DNA of 6,821 nt, taken from contig DAOTTO010000589.1 in the NCBI GenBank assembly GCA_034437895.1, forward strand, positions 1 to 6,821. The letters run 5' to 3'. Under the pieces are notes generated by a model, which worked only from the letters and a program-made list of their open reading frames with translations, had not been told where the DNA came from and searched no databases. Source of the stretch: JANRLJ01 sp034437895 (GTDB taxonomy: Bacteria; Chloroflexota; Anaerolineae; Aggregatilineales; Phototrophicaceae). The first letter of the stretch is position 1. Each line of letters opens with the position of its first letter. Below, piece by piece: positions 5,524 to 6,821 of the stretch. A program made the translations under genes and the position numbers.

Positions 5524-5568
5524 AAAAAGTTCAATCCTAATCCAGTCCCGCGATATGATAAACTTTTT
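5524..5568 (-). terminator. Weak terminator candidate after the BRO-like gene
   Basis: AAAAAGTT (5524-5531) and AACTTTTT (5561-5568) are inverted repeats separated by 29 bases, downstream of the minus-strand gene ending at 5601. The right side of the structure on the minus strand ends in AACTTTTTATCG. The AT-rich stem and long loop make this a poor intrinsic terminator. Confidence 0.2.
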
Positions 5569-5600
5569 CGTATGTTGGATCATGGTTTAAGTTATAGACA

Positions 5601-6509
5601 TCATTTCCCCATTCCCAGCAGCGGATGACCTGTCGCCAAATCCATCCGCATGAATTGGCTGGCGGCACGGGTCTGCTCACCGACAAATTCCGCCACTGCC
5701 TTGACGATTTCACGGGCTTCATCCCACGTCAATTCGACACGATCCCCTAATTTTTGCGTACACATTTCTTCCGCCAATCGTTGATAGGTCAGCGCTATCG
5801 TCGGCTGATGATCGCGCAATGTCGCCTTTTTCGGCAGATCAAGCTCATGCTTGAGATAAGCCGCCGTGCGTCCCCACAGCCCGCGATAAATATCATACGT
5901 CGCGGTAGCATAATGCACGCGCTTGAGCGTTTCCGCGACTGCCGCTTGCAAGGCATTCGTAAATTGGATGCGCTTAACCTTGCCTTCCAACCGCTCCCCA
6001 ATCCAATTCATGTCCTTGCCCTGCGCCAGATAACCTTGAATGGCGGCCTCCAACGCAGCATCAGGATCCATCGCGCCGGAAAACACCACCCTATTCGGGT
6101 CGCGCCGCACATCATCAGCAAACGCCCCGGCTTCCGCAAGAAAACGCTTGATGGCAGCGAGGGCAGGCCGCGCTTTGGTCGAGCGCAGATTTTGTGCTAT
6201 CAAATATAGCCCTTTGTCGTTGGTGTAATCGCGCTGATACGTTTTTCCGTCACTGGCGACATAGGGCAGATGTACGATTGAATCGTACATCTGAGTCAAA
6301 CTCCCGCTGCGTTGCAAATCGCTCCAAATTCTGCGAATGTTTTCTGCGCTTGTCAAACCGCGAATCCAATCTTGAATCGCATAAAAGGTACCGTCTTCCG
6401 TTTGCATATAAGCCAATGGAAACGCCCATTTCTCGGATACAATCAGAGGCAGCGGACGCGCATCCTGATTTCCGGCGAGAGACAAAGTTGGCAGATCAGA
6501 AGTAGACAT
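5601..6509 (-). CDS. BRO-N/phage antirepressor-like protein
   Basis: A 302-residue protein. Residues 28-130 resemble the BRO-N/DinD-type domain of phage antirepressors: WAFPLAYMQTEDGTFYAIQDWIRGL, a TxxxIRRIWSDLQ segment, then DYTNDKGLYLIAQNLRSTKARPALAAIKRFLAEAG (about 94-128), where the family usually has 'LIxQN...KP...A..FA'. The second half (about 168-285) contains QFTNALQAAV, YDIYRGLWGRTAAYLKHELDL, the motif LRDHQPTIALTYQ (231-243) and WDEAREIVKAV, which I recall from BRO-containing proteins. There is no membrane segment. Such proteins often act on repressors or DNA, but the exact role is unknown. AAGGAG nine bases before the ATG is a strong ribosome site. It is divergent from an XRE regulator, and a dyad lies over its predicted promoter. 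A one-base change in the GGGG run near the stop would add about 24 residues. Confidence 0.82.
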   Translation of the reverse strand: MSTSDLPTLSLAGNQDARPLPLIVSEKWAFPLAYMQTEDGTFYAIQDWIRGLTSAENIRRIWSDLQRSGSLTQMYDSIVHLPYVASDGKTYQRDYTNDKGLYLIAQNLRSTKARPALAAIKRFLAEAGAFADDVRRDPNRVVFSGAMDPDAALEAAIQGYLAQGKDMNWIGERLEGKVKRIQFTNALQAAVAETLKRVHYATATYDIYRGLWGRTAAYLKHELDLPKKATLRDHQPTIALTYQRLAEEMCTQKLGDRVELTWDEAREIVKAVAEFVGEQTRAASQFMRMDLATGHPLLGMGK

Positions 6510-6541
6510 GTAAAATCGCTCCTTATAAGTGGGTAGTTTAG

Positions 6542-6571
6542 AATATATAGTCTGATTCCAGCGCGTCTAAA
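6542..6571 (-). promoter_or_regulatory. Promoter of the BRO-like gene
   Basis: On the minus strand, TTTAGA (6566-6571; 4 of 6 to -35) is followed by 18 bases and TATATT (6542-6547; 5 of 6 to -10). The transcript would start about 25 bases before the ATG, leaving room for the AAGGAG ribosome site. The -35 box lies inside an inverted repeat (6560-6578). Confidence 0.45.
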
Positions 6572-6578
6572 ATGCGCT
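6560..6578. promoter_or_regulatory. Dyad operator candidate between the divergent genes
   Basis: AGCGC (6560-6564), nine bases, GCGCT (6574-6578) form an inverted repeat with 14-bp centre spacing, overlapping the predicted -35 box of the BRO-like gene and just upstream of TATAAA (6581-6586) facing the XRE gene. This size and place suit an XRE-type dimer. The binder is inferred to be the neighbouring XRE protein. Confidence 0.4.
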
Positions 6579-6621
6579 AGTATAAAAAATTGTAGATGGG
6601 ATTTTGAAAAAGGTCAAGAAA

Positions 6622-6821
6622 TTGGTAGGAAAACTGCGCTCCAGATTTCTAATTTTGCTTACACAAAGAGAACTGCGTGAGGGTCGCCGTATTCGATACA
6701 ACGAAATCGCGGCGGCGACAGGGGTATCGCCCTCGGCTGTTGCCCGTTGGACGCGCAATGAGGTCAATAAATTTGAGGGGCCTGTACTCGAAGCATTTTG
6801 CGCCTATTTCGATTGCGATGT
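6622..6821 (+). CDS. XRE/Cro-C1-type helix-turn-helix regulator (5' part)
   Basis: The frame is open to the window edge (66 full codons) and continues beyond it. Residues 18-46 form a Cro/C1-type HTH: LREGRRIRYNEIAAATGVSP, with recognition helix SPSAVARWTRNEV (36-48), followed by FEGPVLEAFCAYFDCD, the usual XRE helix before 'V..LL'. No ATG is available. TTG at 6622-6624 is chosen because AAGG lies eight bases upstream and the resulting start (MVGKLRSRFLILL) fits relatives I recall from Chloroflexota. TTG at 6604-6606 would add six residues. An in-frame TAA lies at 6583-6585. It is divergent from the BRO-like gene and is likely to control both through the shared 112-bp region. The protein is incomplete, so any C-terminal domain is unknown. 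Confidence 0.8.
   Translation, partial: MVGKLRSRFLILLTQRELREGRRIRYNEIAAATGVSPSAVARWTRNEVNKFEGPVLEAFCAYFDCD

Larger units (their letters stand above)
5174..5600. other. Long intergenic region of repeat and filler DNA
   Basis: This stretch holds a tandem GTTAGC pair (5176-5188), an inverted-repeat element (5199-5276), a second inverted repeat CGCCTTCAA / TTGAAGGGCG (5319-5327 and 5342-5351) around a possible -10 box TACAAT (5337-5342), a doubtful 41-codon ORF (5371-5496), and a long-range inverted repeat near 5524-5568. No recognisable gene is present. Confidence 0.6.

Noticed and set aside
5754..6209. 151-codon plus-strand ORF
   Set aside because: Antisense to the BRO-like gene, which has a strong ribosome site and family motifs.

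Overview
The window looks like a bacterial chromosomal accessory region, most likely from Chloroflexota or a similar environmental lineage. This guess is low-confidence. It rests on moderate GC content, weak or absent Shine-Dalgarno sequences on some genes, a GC-rich palindromic interspersed repeat, short inverted-repeat fillers, a Chloroflexota-like XRE helix-turn-helix protein and an ECF42-type sigma factor. No rRNA, tRNA or CRISPR array is visible.

Layout. Positions 1-239 hold no gene but contain a 135-bp MITE-like palindromic repeat. Positions 240-1585 (minus) are a two-gene operon: a winged-helix regulator overlapping an alpha/beta hydrolase by ATGA. Its promoter carries a 17-bp direct repeat that looks like an autoregulatory operator. 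Positions 1631-1991 are a graveyard of IS200/IS605-type right ends: two TnpB-tail/omega-RNA-like hairpins in the same orientation, with a minus-strand open stretch between them. Positions 1992-3731 (minus) are a YCII/DGPF-domain gene followed by an ECF42 sigma factor with a long C-terminal extension. Upstream of the DGPF gene lies TGTCGA-N17-CGA, the motif reported for ECF42 autoregulation. Divergent from this, 3944-5173 (plus) encodes an unusual STAS (anti-anti-sigma) domain fused to the catalytic core of a metal-dependent deaminase/amidohydrolase. That core lacks both ends of the usual amidohydrolase fold and stops where repeat-like filler DNA begins. Positions 5174-5600 are mostly repeat and filler DNA with one doubtful 41-codon ORF. 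Positions 5601-6509 (minus) encode a BRO-N/phage-antirepressor-like protein, divergent from a partial XRE regulator (6622 to the window end). A dyad lies between the two.

How the parts relate. Three regulatory modules sit side by side: an autoregulated wHTH-hydrolase pair, an ECF42-DGPF pair with its own promoter motif, and a repressor/antirepressor-like divergent pair. The STAS-deaminase fusion is the most unusual protein and the best candidate for something undescribed. It could be a phospho-switchable enzyme or scaffold, or the product of gene decay or misassembly.
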